From Prevotellaceae bacterium UBA1787 (GTDB taxonomy: Bacteria; Bacteroidota; Bacteroidia; Bacteroidales; Bacteroidaceae), in assembly GCA_002315195.1 (NCBI GenBank), contig DCGD01000092.1, positions 13,663 through 34,061 of the forward strand: a stretch of 20,399 bases of DNA, in the 5' to 3' direction. Positions 8,036-16,602 of this stretch are shown piece by piece. A program made the translations under genes and the position numbers. Position 1 is the first letter of the stretch. Every line of letters begins with the position of its first letter. The notes beneath the pieces are model-generated. The model was not told where the DNA came from. It worked only from the letters and a program-made list of their open reading frames with translations, and made no database searches.

Positions 8036-8440
8036 ATGGCAACAATTTTCACAAGGATTGTCCGTGGTGAGATACCCAGTTACAAATGTGCGGAGAACGA
8101 TGAATTCTATGCGTTTCTCGATATTAATCCATTGAAAAAGGGTCACACCCTGGTCGTTCCCAAGCGGGAGGTGGATTACATTTTCGATTTGGACGACGAT
8201 GAATTGGGTCGCATGCAAATTTTTGCAAAGAAAGTGGCCGCTGCTATCAAGCGGGTGTTTCCGTGCCGCAAAGTCGGCCAGGCTGTTTTGGGACTTGAGG
8301 TCAATCATGCTCACATTCATTTGATACCTCTCAATAACGAAGGAGATATGCTCTTCAATGCTCCAAAATTGAAATTGACAGATGAAGAATTCAAGCAGAT
8401 TGCGGCCGACATCCTCTCAAAGTTTAACGCCGCTGAGTAA
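8036..8440 (+). CDS. HIT family nucleotide-binding hydrolase
   Basis: A small (134 residues) cytoplasmic histidine-triad protein of the HinT/Fhit-like group, expected to hydrolyse nucleoside phosphoramidates or dinucleoside polyphosphates through a nucleotidyl-histidine intermediate. The triad HAHIHLIP has H91, H93 and H95. The N-terminal IFTRIVRGEIPSYK and the GHTLVVPKRE block are also typical. Translation starts 3 bp after the greA stop, so the two are cotranscribed, and a strong terminator ends the operon 40 bp later. Pairing with greA recurs in Bacteroidales genomes as far as I recall. A functional link is not established by the sequence. Confidence 0.95.
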   Translation: MATIFTRIVRGEIPSYKCAENDEFYAFLDINPLKKGHTLVVPKREVDYIFDLDDDELGRMQIFAKKVAAAIKRVFPCRKVGQAVLGLEVNHAHIHLIPLNNEGDMLFNAPKLKLTDEEFKQIAADILSKFNAAE

Positions 8441-8479
8441 TTTAGACGCTTGAAAGGTGTGAAATTCCTTCATATCTTG

Positions 8480-8528
8480 AAAAATCACCAATCTTTTCAA
8501 TTATTGACGAAAAGTTGGTGATTTTTTT
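8480..8528 (+). terminator. Terminator of the greA-HIT operon
   Basis: Long stem: left arm 8480-8497 (AAAAATCACCAA then TCTTTT, one bulged T), a 12-base loop, right arm 8510-8526 with TTGGTGATTTTT, and T run 8522-8528. Confidence 0.85.
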
Positions 8529-8540
8529 GTAGATTTGCCT

Positions 8541-8548
8541 TATATTTG
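8541..8548 (+). promoter_or_regulatory. -7 element for the glycosidase-esterase genes
   Basis: TATATTTG matches TAnnTTTG, 42 bp upstream of ATG 8591. No TTTG at the expected spacing is visible, so activator dependence is possible. A second TTTG-containing word, GGCTTTGCC, follows immediately. Confidence 0.5.
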
Positions 8549-8572
8549 GCTTTGCCAAACAGCTTTTTATTA

Positions 8573-8584
8573 ATCATTAATGAT
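8573..8584. repeat. 12-bp palindrome in the glycosidase 5' leader
   Basis: ATCATTAATGAT is a perfect palindrome ending 6 bp before the start codon. It could be an operator or simply A/T-rich chance; no protein can be named. Confidence 0.3.
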
Positions 8585-8590
8585 GACAAT

Positions 8591-10861
8591 ATGAAACAAA
8601 CGATTTTTGTGTTTTTTTCTGTTCTTTCATTATGCAGTTGTTCTACGCAGCGTGTTTCCATTTTGAATGAGTTGGATGCCTACAAGGCAGAGTTTACGGA
8701 ATGGCCCACCCATGTTCCTACGGATAAGACACCCGACGCCCCTTTGGCGGGAAATGGTGACATTGGTTTGACCATGAAGACAGCCAAGGATGGCATGACG
8801 TTTTACGTTGGAAAGAACGATTTTTGGCGTGCCTTGCAGTCCTATCCTGAAGGCGGCCTTGCACTTCCGGGCGCCTTGCAGCTGAGTTCTGACATCATAT
8901 CAACGGGTACCTATCATGCCGAACAACTCCCCGGCAGCGCCGAGGTTCGCGCTTCTTTTACGCACCCTGAAAACAAGATGTCCGTAACGGCCTGGGTGTC
9001 GGCCACGGACAACAAAGTGGTCTTGGAGTTGGAAGCCGAAAAAGAAATGACATTGAATGTGGCTTTCTTGCCGACAAAAGACGGACTGTTGAAATCCATA
9101 GTGGAGCAGGGGACGGAGAAGGGCTGCAGCTGGATGACGAGAAGTTTCAGCGGAGACCCGCGTCTCCAATGGAACTCTCATGTGGCGTTGGCATTGAACC
9201 ATGCGGTAGGGTCAATCACGTTGAAACCAGGAAAGAAACAGACGTTGGTACTCGCCGTATATACCAATATCGATACACCGCAATGGAAGACAAAGGCGTT
9301 GTCGGAAGCAGAGGCTTGCCGTGGAAAAGACATGAAATCCCTGAAGAATGCGCATCGTCAGTGGTGGGCGGATTTTTGGAGTCTTTCTCATGTGACAATC
9401 AGCGATGCGTGGTTGGAACGCTATTATTACCAATCCCAGTATTTGCTGGCTTGCAGCAGCAGGACCGGAAAAATTGCGCCTGGACTTTGGGGGGCTTTCA
9501 TTAACAGCGATGTAACGGCATGGGCGGGTGATTTTCATTTAAACTACAACTATCAGTCACCTTATTGGGGTTGCTACTCCAGCAATCAGATTTGCTTGAC
9601 GGAAAACTATGACCAACCATTGTTGGACTATATGGAGAAGGGCAAGTCTTATGCGCAGGTGCTGCTGGGTTGCAAAGGTTTGTATTATCCGGTCGGCATC
9701 GGTCCGTTCGGTCTTTCTTCCGCGGCTTGGCCCGACACGGACGAGAAGATGAAAGCCAGTTATGGTTACTCCGACCATCTGCTCGATGGTGGGAACATGT
9801 TTTGGGGTCAAAAATCCAATGCCTCTTTTGGCGCCATCAACATGATGATGCGCTTTTACGCCACATGGGACAAGGCTTATGCCCGACGCATTTATCCCTA
9901 TATCTTGGGTTGCGCAGAATTTTGGAAGGATTTCTTGGTAAAGCGCAATGGAAAGTACGAATCGGTAAACGACACTTTCCATGAAGAGTGGCCCGGAAAG
10001 GGAACAGACAACGACATCAATCCGATGTGTTCTTTGGGACTCATAAGAATGGTGATGCGCGGTGCGTTGGACATCAGTGACTTGTTGGGTGTAGATGAGC
10101 AAAAGAGAGCCGGTTGGAATGAAATAATGGAAAACTTGAGCGATTATCCCGTGGGACGTACCAACGAAGGAAGACTTAGTCTTAAAGGTTTTGACCGTAG
10201 AGGCGTGGATGCCAAGAGTGAAGATTTCAAGCCGATAGGTCTCAACCGCATTCACATGCATGGCGTACTCATACCTCCTATGGTCTGCGGTCCTTTGACG
10301 AATGAGGAATTTAGTCGCATCATGTTGGATGACATGAACCATTGGGTGAAAAGGAACGGAAGAGACTGGGGCGATTCCATGGGCAATGGTGTAGAAACAG
10401 TGTATGCCGGTGCCGCGCGTTTGGGTTTCGAGCCTGAGAAAATCCTGTCATATTTGAAGGAGCGTATTCAGATGGCGAGTTATCCCAATTGCTACATTTG
10501 GGCAGATGGCGGAGGCATTGAAACCTTGGCTGCCGTTCCCTTTACAATCAATGAGATGTTGATGCAAAGTTTTGAGGGTATTTTGCGCATTTTTCCTTGT
10601 TGGGTGCTGTCGCAGGATGCCTCTTTCCGTCATTTGCGTGCCAATGGCGCTTTTCTTGTTTCATCTTCCATTAAAGGTGGAAAGATTGGCGAGGTGGAAT
10701 TGTTGAGCGAGCAGGGGAGACCTTGCAAAATGGAGAATCCATGGGGGGAGAAATCCGTTCTTGTTCGTCATTCCAATGGTAAAATGGAGGAATTTCAAGG
10801 GAGGTTTGTAGAGTTTAATACTCAAAAAGGTGAAATACTCAAGATTTCATGCAAAAAGTAG
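8591..10861 (+). CDS. GH95-like six-hairpin glycosidase, lipoprotein
   Basis: A predicted exo-glycosidase of 756 residues acting on an alpha-linked terminal sugar (GH95 members remove L-fucose or L-galactose). It is anchored by a lipid. The signal peptide ends in LCSC, C17 being the likely lipidated residue. The N-terminal beta-sandwich (about 35-240) opens with PLAGNGDIGL (51-60). The alpha/alpha barrel follows, with WAGDFHLNYNYQSPYW (311-326). Its Asn-x-Asn pair (N318, N320) matches the asparagines that position the base in GH95, and E465/E466 in FHEEW is a candidate acid. C-terminal EMLMQSFEGILRIFP (655-669) and the LRANGAFLV sandwich are also GH95-like. An ATG at 8546 lies over the promoter, so ATG 8591 is chosen. 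The family boundary (GH95 versus a DUF5703-type relative) is not certain, and the substrate is unknown. It is followed by an esterase, and no SusC/D is nearby. Confidence 0.78.
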   Translation: MKQTIFVFFSVLSLCSCSTQRVSILNELDAYKAEFTEWPTHVPTDKTPDAPLAGNGDIGLTMKTAKDGMTFYVGKNDFWRALQSYPEGGLALPGALQLSSDIISTGTYHAEQLPGSAEVRASFTHPENKMSVTAWVSATDNKVVLELEAEKEMTLNVAFLPTKDGLLKSIVEQGTEKGCSWMTRSFSGDPRLQWNSHVALALNHAVGSITLKPGKKQTLVLAVYTNIDTPQWKTKALSEAEACRGKDMKSLKNAHRQWWADFWSLSHVTISDAWLERYYYQSQYLLACSSRTGKIAPGLWGAFINSDVTAWAGDFHLNYNYQSPYWGCYSSNQICLTENYDQPLLDYMEKGKSYAQVLLGCKGLYYPVGIGPFGLSSAAWPDTDEKMKASYGYSDHLLDGGNMFWGQKSNASFGAINMMMRFYATWDKAYARRIYPYILGCAEFWKDFLVKRNGKYESVNDTFHEEWPGKGTDNDINPMCSLGLIRMVMRGALDISDLLGVDEQKRAGWNEIMENLSDYPVGRTNEGRLSLKGFDRRGVDAKSEDFKPIGLNRIHMHGVLIPPMVCGPLTNEEFSRIMLDDMNHWVKRNGRDWGDSMGNGVETVYAGAARLGFEPEKILSYLKERIQMASYPNCYIWADGGGIETLAAVPFTINEMLMQSFEGILRIFPCWVLSQDASFRHLRANGAFLVSSSIKGGKIGEVELLSEQGRPCKMENPWGEKSVLVRHSNGKMEEFQGRFVEFNTQKGEILKISCKK

Positions 10862-10884
10862 GAGAACATATAAATTGCTTTATT

Positions 10885-12009
10885 GTGAAAAAGATAATTT
10901 TATTTTTGGCGGTGTTTTTCGCCTTGGTAGTCCAAGCGGAAACCATACATTGGCATAATCCATTGTCAAGCGGTGATCCTGCGGTATGCGGGCGTGCCTG
11001 GAACAAGGAAATAGGGAAAAGTTATGCCAGGATGCCTGAACGCTTCAAAGAGAAAGTGTCCGGGGCGGTTTGGAACCTATCACGAAATTCAGCGGGCATA
11101 TATATCTTGTTCAATACCAATGCCCGGAAAATTCAAGTTCGTTATACGTTGGCGAACAGTCTGCCCACTTATCCGAACATGACACCCGTCAACCATTCCG
11201 GGGTTGATTTGTATGCAACGGATCATAAGGGAATGCGTCACTGGATTCCGAATCAGATGAATTATGACCTAAGGGCGTCGGGTGATACGGCAAAATTTGT
11301 ATATACTGACGTGCTGATTCCTGAAAGTGGCAGCAAGGGTTTCGATTATGTGCTTTTCTTGCCCACATACAACACGGTAAAGTTTCTCGAAATCGGTGTG
11401 GAAGATACTTGTACATTCTCTTTTCTTCATGAAGCGGAGAAACCGGTAGTATGTTATGGCACCTCCATCTGTCAAGGTGCTTCGGCGAGCCGACCGGGCA
11501 TGATATGGTCCAATATCTTGATGAGAGATACTTTTGTGCCTTTCATCAATCTTGGTTTTTCCGGAAACGCTTTGATGGAACCCGATGTGTTCGATGCCTT
11601 GGCGGAGATTGACGCCCGTGTTTTTATCATTGACTGCATTCCCAACAGTTTCAAATTTGAGGGAAACAGCACCACGATAGAGGAACGTTTTCCAGCCGGT
11701 ATCAAGAAACTTCGCAGTAAGAGCCATGCTCCCATCATCATTGCGGAGTGCATTGTTGCCAAGGATGATTTGTTCGTGTCTCAGAAGGACGCACGCAAAG
11801 TGAGAGCGAATGCTATTCTAAAAAATATTTACCGACAGTTGAAGGCAGAAGGTGTCAAGAACCTTTATTATGTGACTGCGGAGGATTTCGCCTTGACGCG
11901 TGATTGTTTCTTGGAAGGTACGCATCCGAATGATTTGGGAATGGTTCTTTATGCCAAAGCCTATGAAAAAGTCTTGGCTAAGATTGGATTAAGGTCTAAA
12001 AGTAAATAG
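10885..12009 (+). CDS. Exported SGNH/GDSL hydrolase with GxDLY-type N-terminal domain
   Basis: A predicted carbohydrate O-acyl esterase of 374 residues, exported. The N-terminal beta-sandwich carries the family signature SGVDLY (105-110). The SGNH domain starts at about 185 with VVCYGTSICQGA (nucleophile S194). GFSGN (224-228) supplies the oxyanion Gly/Asn, and EGTHPND (344-350) holds the catalytic His347. At the usual Asp position three residues before His there is Glu344. Start choice: ATG 10849 overlaps the glycosidase gene by 13 bp but places a polar 12-residue stretch before the signal. GTG 10885 gives a clean signal MKKIILFLAVFFALVVQA with AGGAGAA upstream, so GTG is preferred. The gene is cotranscribed with the glycosidase, suggesting joint deacylation and trimming of one glycan. 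It ends 51 bp before rnr. Confidence 0.82.
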   Translation: MKKIILFLAVFFALVVQAETIHWHNPLSSGDPAVCGRAWNKEIGKSYARMPERFKEKVSGAVWNLSRNSAGIYILFNTNARKIQVRYTLANSLPTYPNMTPVNHSGVDLYATDHKGMRHWIPNQMNYDLRASGDTAKFVYTDVLIPESGSKGFDYVLFLPTYNTVKFLEIGVEDTCTFSFLHEAEKPVVCYGTSICQGASASRPGMIWSNILMRDTFVPFINLGFSGNALMEPDVFDALAEIDARVFIIDCIPNSFKFEGNSTTIEERFPAGIKKLRSKSHAPIIIAECIVAKDDLFVSQKDARKVRANAILKNIYRQLKAEGVKNLYYVTAEDFALTRDCFLEGTHPNDLGMVLYAKAYEKVLAKIGLRSKSK

Positions 12010-12060
12010 GGTTTACGGGTTACAAAACATACATTATATTCAACAATAACATGTGGAACA

Positions 12061-14286
12061 ATGGGTGAGAAATCTTTAAATAGAAAAAACAAGCGGCAGT
12101 TGGCGGCTTTGGTGATGGAACTATTTCAGAAAAATCCCGAACAAGCGTTTAGTTTGACCGACATTTCGAAGATGTTGGGATTGAAGACACATCCTCTCAA
12201 GATGTTGTGTTCAGACATTTTGGAGGATTTGGTGATAGACGATTTTATCAGTATCAACAAAAGCCATTGTTATCAACTCGCCTTACGTCAGCAGGTAATG
12301 GAAGGTGTGTTCCAACGAAAACGCAATGGGCACAATGTTTTTCTCCCTGATGGTGAAGAGAAGGGTATTTTGGTAATGGAGCGCAACTCTGGTAACGCAC
12401 TTGACGGAGATCGTGTGAAAGTGATGCTTTTGGCGCGTCGCCGTAACCATGCGTGCGAAGCGGAAGTGATGGAGGTAATCAAAAGAGCCAAGGAGCGTTT
12501 TGTCGGTGAACTGCGTGTGGAGCGCAACTATGCGTTTCTCTTGACCAATGACCGAATATTGTCATCAGACATATTCATCCCCAAAAACAATCTTAAGAAA
12601 GGAAAAACGGGCGACAAGGCAGTGGTCGAAATTGTCGATTGGCCTGAAGACCAAAAGCACCCGGTAGGGAAAGTTGTTGATATACTCGGAGCAAAGGGTG
12701 ACAACAATGCGGAGATGCATGCCATACTTGCTGAGTATAACCTTCCCTATGCTTATCCCACGGCTGTGGAGACTGCCGCCAATGCCATTTCTGACAACAT
12801 CCCTTCCACGGAAATTGCCTCGCGCGAAGATTTTCGGGATGTCTTGACCTTTACCATCGATCCACATGACGCCAAAGATTTTGACGATGCTATCTCTTTG
12901 CGGTCGTTGGGAGACAGAGTGTGGGAAGTAGGCGTCCACATTGCAGATGTTACCTATTACATCAAGGAAGGCAGCGTTTTGGACAAGGAGGCATTCAAGC
13001 GCGCCACCAGTGTTTACCTTGTGGACAGAACCATTCCGATGTTGCCTGAACGCTTATGCAATTACTTGTGTTCTTTGCGTCCACAGGAAGACAAACTGAC
13101 ATATAGCGCCATTTTCAAGATGACGGAAGATGGCGAGGTCTTGGACTGGCATCCAGCCCGGACTGTGATTTGCAGTAACCGACGTTTTACCTACGAAGAG
13201 GTCCAGTACATTTTGGAACAAAACGGTGAAGCCTCACCCGAAGATTTGGTGCTTCCAGGCGAACACCCCGCGCTTGTCAAACCTAATTCCGATGGTACGC
13301 TTGTAGGCGAATACGCTGCGGAATTGGTTACGTTGAATCGCTTGGCGAAAAAGTTACGTTCAGGACGTTTTATTTCCGGTTCTATTTCATTCAACCGGGG
13401 TGAAGTGCGTTTTGAAATTGATGAAAAAGGTCATCCCGTCAGCACCTACATGAAGGTTGCGAAGGATGCCAATAAACTGGTTGAGGAATTCATGTTGCTG
13501 GCCAATAGATATGTTGCCGAGTTGATAGGGAAAGTTGAGCGTGGACAGAAACCCAAGCCTTTCGTCTATCGCATACACGATGTACCCGACTTGGAAAAGC
13601 TTGAGAAATTGAGTGCTTTCGTGGCTCGTTTTGGTTATGTTCTTCGAACCGACGGTTCCAAAGATGAAATCAACGCCGGCATCAACAAATTGCTTGCGGA
13701 CGTACAGGGAAGACCCGAAAAAGACGTGATAGAAGATGTCGCATTGCGTTCAATGATGAAAGCCAAGTATTCGACGCATAATATTGGGCACTATGGCTTG
13801 ATGTTCCGTTACTATACCCATTTTACCTCTCCCATTCGCCGTTATCCCGACCAAATGGTGCATCGGTTGCTTTCGCGTTATTTGGATGGAGGTCGTGGCT
13901 TGAACCAAAACAAACTTGAGGAAGATTGTGAACACTGTAGTGCCATGGAACAATTGGCGGCTTCGGCAGAGCGCGCAAGCATCAAGTACAAGCAGGTTGA
14001 GTTCATGAAGGACAGGTTGGGTCAAGAGTTTGAAGGCAAAATTAGCGGTGTGAGTGAGTTCGGTTTCTATGTCCTGCTTGACGACAATAGTTGCGAAGGA
14101 ATGGTGTCCTTACATTCCCTGAAGGATACGGACTATTATGAATTCGACGATCGCAATTACCGTTTGGTGGGACGTCGCAAGCATCACATGTATTCTCTTG
14201 GTGACAGGGTGAAAATCCGTGTGACGGGTACCGACTTGGACCGCCGCCAAATTGATTTCGAATTGGTTGATCGTTTGAAAAAGTAA
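12061..14286 (+). CDS. rnr: Ribonuclease R
   Basis: A hydrolytic, processive 3'-to-5' exoribonuclease of the RNB family that degrades structured RNA in the cytoplasm. The 741 residues show, in order: an N-terminal helix-turn-helix-like domain (about 12-72, SLTDISKMLGL), cold-shock domains (about 78-205, GVFQRKRNGHNVF) and the RNB catalytic domain from about 255. The metal-binding aspartates are in DPHDAKDFDDA (267-277). A C-terminal S1 domain follows (about 660-738, GKISGVSEFGFYVLL). The long Lys-rich tail of the 813-residue E. coli enzyme is absent, as expected for this phylum. ATG 12061 is preceded by GTGGAACA. No clear promoter word lies in the 51-bp gap, so readthrough from the esterase gene is possible. 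A hairpin follows the stop. It is the second 3' exoribonuclease in the window besides pnp. Confidence 0.97.
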   Translation: MGEKSLNRKNKRQLAALVMELFQKNPEQAFSLTDISKMLGLKTHPLKMLCSDILEDLVIDDFISINKSHCYQLALRQQVMEGVFQRKRNGHNVFLPDGEEKGILVMERNSGNALDGDRVKVMLLARRRNHACEAEVMEVIKRAKERFVGELRVERNYAFLLTNDRILSSDIFIPKNNLKKGKTGDKAVVEIVDWPEDQKHPVGKVVDILGAKGDNNAEMHAILAEYNLPYAYPTAVETAANAISDNIPSTEIASREDFRDVLTFTIDPHDAKDFDDAISLRSLGDRVWEVGVHIADVTYYIKEGSVLDKEAFKRATSVYLVDRTIPMLPERLCNYLCSLRPQEDKLTYSAIFKMTEDGEVLDWHPARTVICSNRRFTYEEVQYILEQNGEASPEDLVLPGEHPALVKPNSDGTLVGEYAAELVTLNRLAKKLRSGRFISGSISFNRGEVRFEIDEKGHPVSTYMKVAKDANKLVEEFMLLANRYVAELIGKVERGQKPKPFVYRIHDVPDLEKLEKLSAFVARFGYVLRTDGSKDEINAGINKLLADVQGRPEKDVIEDVALRSMMKAKYSTHNIGHYGLMFRYYTHFTSPIRRYPDQMVHRLLSRYLDGGRGLNQNKLEEDCEHCSAMEQLAASAERASIKYKQVEFMKDRLGQEFEGKISGVSEFGFYVLLDDNSCEGMVSLHSLKDTDYYEFDDRNYRLVGRRKHHMYSLGDRVKIRVTGTDLDRRQIDFELVDRLKK

Positions 14287-14290
14287 TGGG

Positions 14291-14328
14291 AAAAAGTCCT
14301 GGTTTCATCAAGAAACCAGGACTTTTCC
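14291..14328. terminator. Bidirectional terminator between rnr and the PAP2 gene
   Basis: Perfect 15-bp arms (14292-14306 and 14312-14326; AAAAGTCCTGGTTTC) with loop ATCAA, 5 bp after the rnr stop. A runs on the left and T runs on the right serve both convergent transcripts. Confidence 0.87.
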
Positions 14329-14373
14329 ATGTGGCGTGAAACTTTTGTCAAAGACAATCCATTGTTAGCCTCA

Positions 14374-15345
14374 TTACCTTGCCATTATGCGTTTGGGATT
14401 CAACCAATGTTCGTACAACCACAAGGCAATGCAGTAGAAGAGGATGGCTGATATCCAACCGAAAACGACGTCAATGGCATAATGCGCTCCGATGTAAACG
14501 GTTGAAAGGCATAGAATGATGTAAAATGGAAGAATGGCGCAAGCTAATTTTTTGGACATCTTGTATGCCAGCCAAATGAGAATGGTGGAAAGTCCAACGT
14601 GAGAACTTGGAAAGGCGGCAATGGGGCGTTCTCCACCATGCAGGGCGTCTACCATGCAGCCAAATAGCCCGCTGTCTGCGTGTGTCCACGTCAATTCAGG
14701 GTGGTGGAGGAAATAATCACCAACTTGTGGGAAAATGCCGGATGTGATTTGTTTCATACCTACTACAGGGTAATAAAATTGCGGTCCGGAGACTTGAACA
14801 AACAAATATACAAAATAGTAAAGCATAAAGGAACAAAGCATGATGGTAGCCGTACGTTCAAAACGCTGATAGCAGAACAGAATGGCCCAAAGCGGCACAA
14901 TTATGATGATGGGAAAATAAGAAGCATATCCCATGTTGAAAAGTTCACTCCAAAAGTTTCCGTTGCAAATTATGCTGAATTCAACGGCAGGTTGGCAGTT
15001 GAAGAGTACTTGGTCGATGTGCGCAAAGGTGGGGTCCAAATTCGGCATGATTTTGACGATGTTGTAAATGTCCGGGTACCAATATCCCAACCATGCAATT
15101 TGATGAAAGATGCGAATGTCATAGCTAAGATTGCAGGGGAGTTTCTTATACACCCGCCAAAGAATGCAAGTGCCGCCGGCGATGATGAGACGATGCTTTA
15201 CGGGGTCGGCAATGCTTCCGATGGAATCGTGCCATATAATCAACAATATTAATGTGAAAAAGAGATAGAATAGGGTAATCTTTTCTATTCCGAGAAACCC
15301 TTTTTCGGGATTGTCGTGACGCTTGAGAATTGTTGTTAAATCCAT
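14374..15345 (-). CDS. PAP2-superfamily membrane protein, AUR1/inositol-phosphotransferase-like
   Basis: An integral membrane phosphatase or phosphotransferase of 323 residues with about six to eight hydrophobic segments (for example 24-38, 54-63, 144-159, 166-184, 252-262, 268-283, 296-310). The active-site motifs are FPSSH (245-249, H249) and GAHYAID (286-292, H288 and D292). The C1 motif is replaced by the VSGPQFYYP segment (185-193), as in the PAP2_3 subgroup that includes inositol-phosphorylceramide synthases. It starts inside the last codons of the upstream reductase gene (10-base overlap), so the two are translationally coupled. The sequence fits either lipid-phosphate dephosphorylation or transfer of a polar head group to a lipid such as (dihydro)ceramide. 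The choice cannot be made from sequence alone. Confidence 0.8.
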   Translation of the reverse strand: MDLTTILKRHDNPEKGFLGIEKITLFYLFFTLILLIIWHDSIGSIADPVKHRLIIAGGTCILWRVYKKLPCNLSYDIRIFHQIAWLGYWYPDIYNIVKIMPNLDPTFAHIDQVLFNCQPAVEFSIICNGNFWSELFNMGYASYFPIIIIVPLWAILFCYQRFERTATIMLCSFMLYYFVYLFVQVSGPQFYYPVVGMKQITSGIFPQVGDYFLHHPELTWTHADSGLFGCMVDALHGGERPIAAFPSSHVGLSTILIWLAYKMSKKLACAILPFYIILCLSTVYIGAHYAIDVVFGWISAILFYCIALWLYEHWLNPKRIMAR

Positions 15346-16382
15346 TTTTCTTGTTTATACCATGCGATGGTTTGTTTGACTCCTTTTTTCAAATCATACT
15401 GTGGCTGGAATCCAATGGCTTGCGCGGGGCGGATGTTGCAGCACCAGTTGCGTTGCTTGAGTATGTTGTATTTATCATTGTTGAATATGGTAGGCTTGTT
15501 GGTCAGAAGACTTAATTTTTCGGAAATGCAACAAATCAGACGAAGCACGCACAAGGGGATGGTGATGCGAAGGACATAATTGATTTTTAATTCTTTTTGA
15601 ATGAGCCGGCCGAACGTACGGCTGTTGTAGGTCTTCCCATCGGACAAGTGGTAAATGCCGCCTATGTCGCCGCGGTTTATCGCAAGGAACATCGCTTCCA
15701 CCAAGTCTTTGACATAGATGAAGGTGATTTCTTGTGCCTTCATGCCCACGGCGCAGTCAATGTGCCGCTGTATGCTCTTGACCATAAGAAAATAGTCCTT
15801 TTCGCGCGGTCCGTAAACACCTGTAGGCCGCAGGATTACGACGGGAAACCCTTTCATTCCAGTCAGCGCTTTTTCCGCGGAAAGTTTGCTTTTTCCGTAT
15901 TCTGTGTTTGGGCGTGGCGTATCTTCTGATGAAATGGGTGGATATAGCATCATGCCGTCTTCATTCTTTTTCAATTCTTCGTGTATGGCTCCGCAAACAC
16001 TGAGTGAACTGATGAATATGAAACGGGTTGGAATCATATCCAAATTCTGCAGTAAGTGAGCGAAGGTGCTCGTTCCTTCATGATTGATACGGTTGAAATC
16101 GTTTTTGTTTTTGGCTTTCGTGATGCCGGCGGCATGGATGATGTAATCCCATTTCCCATGAACTTGCTTGAATGTAATCAATTCCTCTTGAAGTAGGTTT
16201 TGATTGCTCATGTCAAGTTGGATGAAACGTATGCGTGCATCGGAAAGCCATGCATGACTGCTTGATTTGCGTACTGCCGCCCATACCTCAAATCCAAGTT
16301 CCAATGCGCGTTCTACCGCAAAACTGCCAATGAATCCACTGGCACCCGTTATTAAGATTTTTTTGGCTTCGTTATTTGCCAT
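15336..16382 (-). CDS. NAD-dependent epimerase/dehydratase (extended SDR)
   Basis: A cytoplasmic extended short-chain dehydrogenase of 348 residues. The cofactor motif GASGFIG (13-19) follows the first strand ILIT. HAAG (83-86), the serine region SSLS (125-128) and the catalytic YGKSK (Y162, K166) are all present. RPTGVYGPREKDYF and IYVKDLVEA are typical of the 3-beta-HSD/dihydroflavonol-reductase-like branch rather than of classical UDP-sugar epimerases. It overlaps the downstream PAP2-type gene by 10 bases. The pairing with a membrane lipid-head-group enzyme suggests a lipid substrate. Bacterial ceramide or ketosphinganine reductases are SDR-superfamily proteins, so that role is a reasoned possibility, not shown. 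A TATCTTTG -7 word lies 42 bp upstream. Confidence 0.85.
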   Translation of the reverse strand: MANNEAKKILITGASGFIGSFAVERALELGFEVWAAVRKSSSHAWLSDARIRFIQLDMSNQNLLQEELITFKQVHGKWDYIIHAAGITKAKNKNDFNRINHEGTSTFAHLLQNLDMIPTRFIFISSLSVCGAIHEELKKNEDGMMLYPPISSEDTPRPNTEYGKSKLSAEKALTGMKGFPVVILRPTGVYGPREKDYFLMVKSIQRHIDCAVGMKAQEITFIYVKDLVEAMFLAINRGDIGGIYHLSDGKTYNSRTFGRLIQKELKINYVLRITIPLCVLRLICCISEKLSLLTNKPTIFNNDKYNILKQRNWCCNIRPAQAIGFQPQYDLKKGVKQTIAWYKQEKWI

Positions 16383-16423
16383 TGTAGGAAATATATGTTT
16401 CTCAAGTGATTAATAAAATTAAG

Positions 16424-16431
16424 CAAAGATA
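16424..16431 (-). promoter_or_regulatory. -7 element of the SDR-PAP2 operon
   Basis: TATCTTTG on the minus strand (16431 to 16424) matches TAnnTTTG, 42 bp from the ATG at 16382. The -33 side is only CTTT-like. The 220-bp divergent interval 16383-16602 holds this and the opposite promoter and no gene. Confidence 0.6.
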
Positions 16432-16535
16432 CATAGAATGAGCGTGATGAAAGGTGTTTTTTTGCAGAAATGCAAAATTGTGAGGGTGAATATTTCTTTT
16501 TCAACAAAAATGCTTAAAAAAATGAGAATTTTATG

Positions 16536-16543
16536 TAAGTTTG
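16536..16543 (+). promoter_or_regulatory. -7 element of the DUF1080-TIM barrel operon
   Basis: TAAGTTTG followed by CAG matches TAnnTTTG, giving a leader of about 50 nt, A/T-rich, before ATG 16603. No TTTG is found at 19-21 bp upstream. Confidence 0.55.
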
Positions 16544-16602
16544 CAGTTGAATTGTTTGTAGTGGCATAATATTTTTATTTACCTAATTTAATAATTTTTA
16601 GT

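Noticed and set aside
9557..10342. 261-codon open frame on the minus strand inside the glycosidase gene
   Set aside because: It lies fully antisense to a well-supported GH95-like gene, has no recognisable motif or start context, and is a frame shadow.
14680..15252. 190-codon open frame on + opposite the PAP2 gene
   Set aside because: It is antisense to a clear membrane protein with active-site motifs; the translated product shows no domain or signal.
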